Shown here: piece after piece, positions 12,652-13,868 of the stretch | Layout of the letters: every line of letters begins with the position of its first letter | Position numbering within the stretch: position 1 is the first letter of the stretch | Source of the DNA: Actinomycetota bacterium | GTDB taxonomy: Bacteria > Actinomycetota > Actinomycetes > Acidothermales > Acidothermaceae | Length of the DNA: 13,868 bases | Direction of reading: 5' to 3' | NCBI GenBank assembly: GCA_003134755.1 | Contig: PLCK01000139.1 | Span: 2,244-16,111, forward strand | Notes under the pieces: model-generated | Told to the model about the DNA's origin: nothing | Databases searched by the model: none | What the model saw: the letters and a program-made list of their open reading frames with translations, nothing else | Made by a program: the position numbers and the translations under genes

Positions 12652-13563
12652 CTAGGCGTTGGCTTCGACGAGCGCCCGCAGGGCCGGCCCGATCTCGGGA
12701 TAGCCGAATTCGAAGCCCGCTTCACTGAGGACCTTGGGTATCGCCCGCTGCCCGGTCAGCACGCTGTCGGCGAAGCCGCCGAGAGCCGCCTTCAACGCAG
12801 GACCCGGGGCCGCAAACAGCGCCGGACGGTGCACGGCCTTGGCCACTGCGCTGGTGTACTCGCGATTGGTCACCGGCGCCGGCGCGGTCAGGTTGACAGG
12901 CCCCTCGATGTCGGCTTCGAGTAGGAATCGCATGGCCGCAATGTGGTCGGGGCGCGCGATCCAGGACAGATACTGGCGACCGGATCCGAGCCGGCCGCCA
13001 AGACCGGCCCGAAACAACGGCAGCACCTTGCCGAGCGCTCCACCCTTCGTGCTCAGAACGATCCCCGACCGCATGCAGACTGTGCGGACGCCAGCTGCGA
13101 CGGCGGCCGCGGTACATGCTTCCCATTCGGTGCACAGGTTGGCCAGAAAGTCGTTGCCGGCAGGCGTTTCCTCGTCGACCGCGGTGTCACCTGTGTCGCC
13201 GTAGTAGCCGACTGCTGATCCGCTCAGGAACACCCGCGGCGGTCGATCGAGGGCCGCGATCGTTGTCGCAAGCAGGGACGTCGACTCGATCCGGCTGGCC
13301 CTGATCTGTGCCTTGTAGTCGTCGGTCCACCGGTGATCGCCGACTCCGGCGCCGGCGAGGTGGACGACCGCGTCGACACCTTCGAGGGCGGCCCGGTCAG
13401 GGCCACGACCTGCCGCGGGATCCCACGAGATTTCGTCGTCTGCGGTGGCGGTCTGCCGGACCAGCCGCTTGACGTCGTGCGCGTGCCCCTCGCCCTCGCT
13501 GCTCAGTCCGCGGACCAGCGCCGACCCGATGAGGCCGTTGGAGCCCGAGACGACGATGCGCAT
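12652..13563 (-). CDS. TIGR01777 family NAD(P)-dependent epimerase-like protein
   Basis: A 303-residue cytoplasmic protein of the extended SDR fold. The nucleotide-binding loop is GSNGLIG (G7, G10, G13), followed by VVHLAGAGV (66-74), SGSAVGYYGD with the tyrosine pair Y120-Y121, and WIARPDHIA (201-209). The C-terminal 50 residues form the DUF1731 domain (the ADSVLTGQRAIPKVL region). The family is related to sugar-nucleotide epimerases and E. coli YfcH, and its reaction is not established. The ATG at 13563 begins 14 bases after the E2 stop, so the gene is probably co-transcribed with sucB. The same pair occurs in M. tuberculosis (dlaT-Rv2216). No clear Shine-Dalgarno is visible, which fits coupling to the upstream gene. 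Confidence 0.92.
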   Translation of the reverse strand: MRIVVSGSNGLIGSALVRGLSSEGEGHAHDVKRLVRQTATADDEISWDPAAGRGPDRAALEGVDAVVHLAGAGVGDHRWTDDYKAQIRASRIESTSLLATTIAALDRPPRVFLSGSAVGYYGDTGDTAVDEETPAGNDFLANLCTEWEACTAAAVAAGVRTVCMRSGIVLSTKGGALGKVLPLFRAGLGGRLGSGRQYLSWIARPDHIAAMRFLLEADIEGPVNLTAPAPVTNREYTSAVAKAVHRPALFAAPGPALKAALGGFADSVLTGQRAIPKVLSEAGFEFGYPEIGPALRALVEANA

Positions 13564-13577
13564 GCGCGGCGGCCGAC

Positions 13578-13868
13578 TCAGAGCCCGAGATCGGCTTCGA
13601 ATCGTCCTTCTTCGAGGCGCGCCTTGATCGTGCCGAGGAACCGAGCGGCGTCGGCGCCGTCGACGAGCCGGTGGTCGTAGGTGAGAGCGAGGAACACCAT
13701 CGACCGGACGGCGATCGTTTCGCCGAGGTCGCTGTCGTCAATGACGACAGGACGTTTGACGACTGCGCCGGTGCCGAGGATGCCGACCTGCGGCGGCAGC
13801 AGGATCGGTGTGTCGAACAGCGCACCACGGCTGCCCGTATTCGTGATCGTGAACGTGCCGCCTTTCAT
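13578..13868 (-). CDS. sucB: 2-oxo acid dehydrogenase E2 acyltransferase, C-terminal end (5' part off window)
   Basis: The last 96 residues of a dihydrolipoamide acyltransferase. The active-site motif DHRLVDG (catalytic His and Asp) is present, as is GGTFTITNTGS at the window edge, a conserved stretch inside the catalytic domain. The ATG at the very edge is therefore an internal methionine and not the start. In actinobacteria this E2 serves 2-oxoglutarate and/or pyruvate dehydrogenase, and its lipoyl domains (off window) are the substrates of LipB and LipA encoded to the left. The symbol could equally be dlaT. The end FEADLGL and the downstream epimerase gene fit the M. tuberculosis DlaT locus. 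Confidence 0.92.
   Translation of the reverse strand: MKGGTFTITNTGSRGALFDTPILLPPQVGILGTGAVVKRPVVIDDSDLGETIAVRSMVFLALTYDHRLVDGADAARFLGTIKARLEEGRFEADLGL

Noticed and set aside
1..13868. tRNA, rRNA, CRISPR array or insertion sequence
   Set aside because: No cloverleaf, regularly spaced repeats or transposase motif was seen on either strand. The recombinase at the left edge is the only mobile-DNA gene.

Overview
The window is high-GC DNA from an actinobacterium. Evidence is the strong GC bias at third codon positions, a near-consensus GlnR box upstream of glnA, and the gene order itself. The order sucB/dlaT – TIGR01777 epimerase – lipB – lipA – DUF4191 – RDD – glnA matches, as I recall it, the Mycobacterium tuberculosis block Rv2215–Rv2220. 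I cannot name a genus from the sequence.

Layout, left to right. (1) Positions 3-485 hold the 3' part of a tyrosine recombinase gene, probably the edge of an integrated element. It ends in a strong hairpin inside the coding sequence and a second hairpin over its stop codon, facing the 3' end of glnA. (2) Positions 512-4970 hold core metabolism: glnA (class I glutamine synthetase, minus strand) with its GlnR box, a small RDD membrane protein (plus), then DUF4191, lipA and lipB (minus, one operon transcribed lipB-lipA-DUF4191). (3) Positions 5022-12619 hold a six-gene membrane and envelope block between lipB and the epimerase. It contains a lone MMPL-type transporter (plus), a minus-strand operon of a secreted LolA/RseB-like protein, an ABC ATPase and an ABC-2 permease, and then a transmembrane Ser/Thr kinase and a CPBP intramembrane protease (plus). 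(4) Positions 12652-13868 return to the core order on the minus strand: TIGR01777 epimerase and the C-terminal end of the 2-oxo-acid dehydrogenase E2 (sucB/dlaT).

How they work together. LipB transfers octanoyl groups and LipA inserts sulfur to make lipoate, the cofactor on the E2 protein encoded at the right end. GlnA assimilates ammonia, is probably activated by GlnR, and carries the tyrosine used for adenylylation. In the central block, the secreted LolA-like protein and its ABC exporter are translationally overlapped and probably act together at the cell surface. The kinase has an extracellular C-terminal domain, and the CPBP protease follows it 33 bases later, so the two may form a surface-sensing pair.

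No RNA genes, CRISPR arrays or insertion sequences were seen. No gene-free stretch exceeds 300 bases. The longest gap is the 167-base glnA/RDD divergent region. The most notable non-coding signals are the integrase hairpin, the GlnR box, a 14-bp tandem repeat between RDD and DUF4191, and a consensus DnaA box in the kinase/LolA divergent promoter. I did not find a clearly novel system. The best candidates for follow-up are the inserted envelope block and the paired hairpins at the integrase end.
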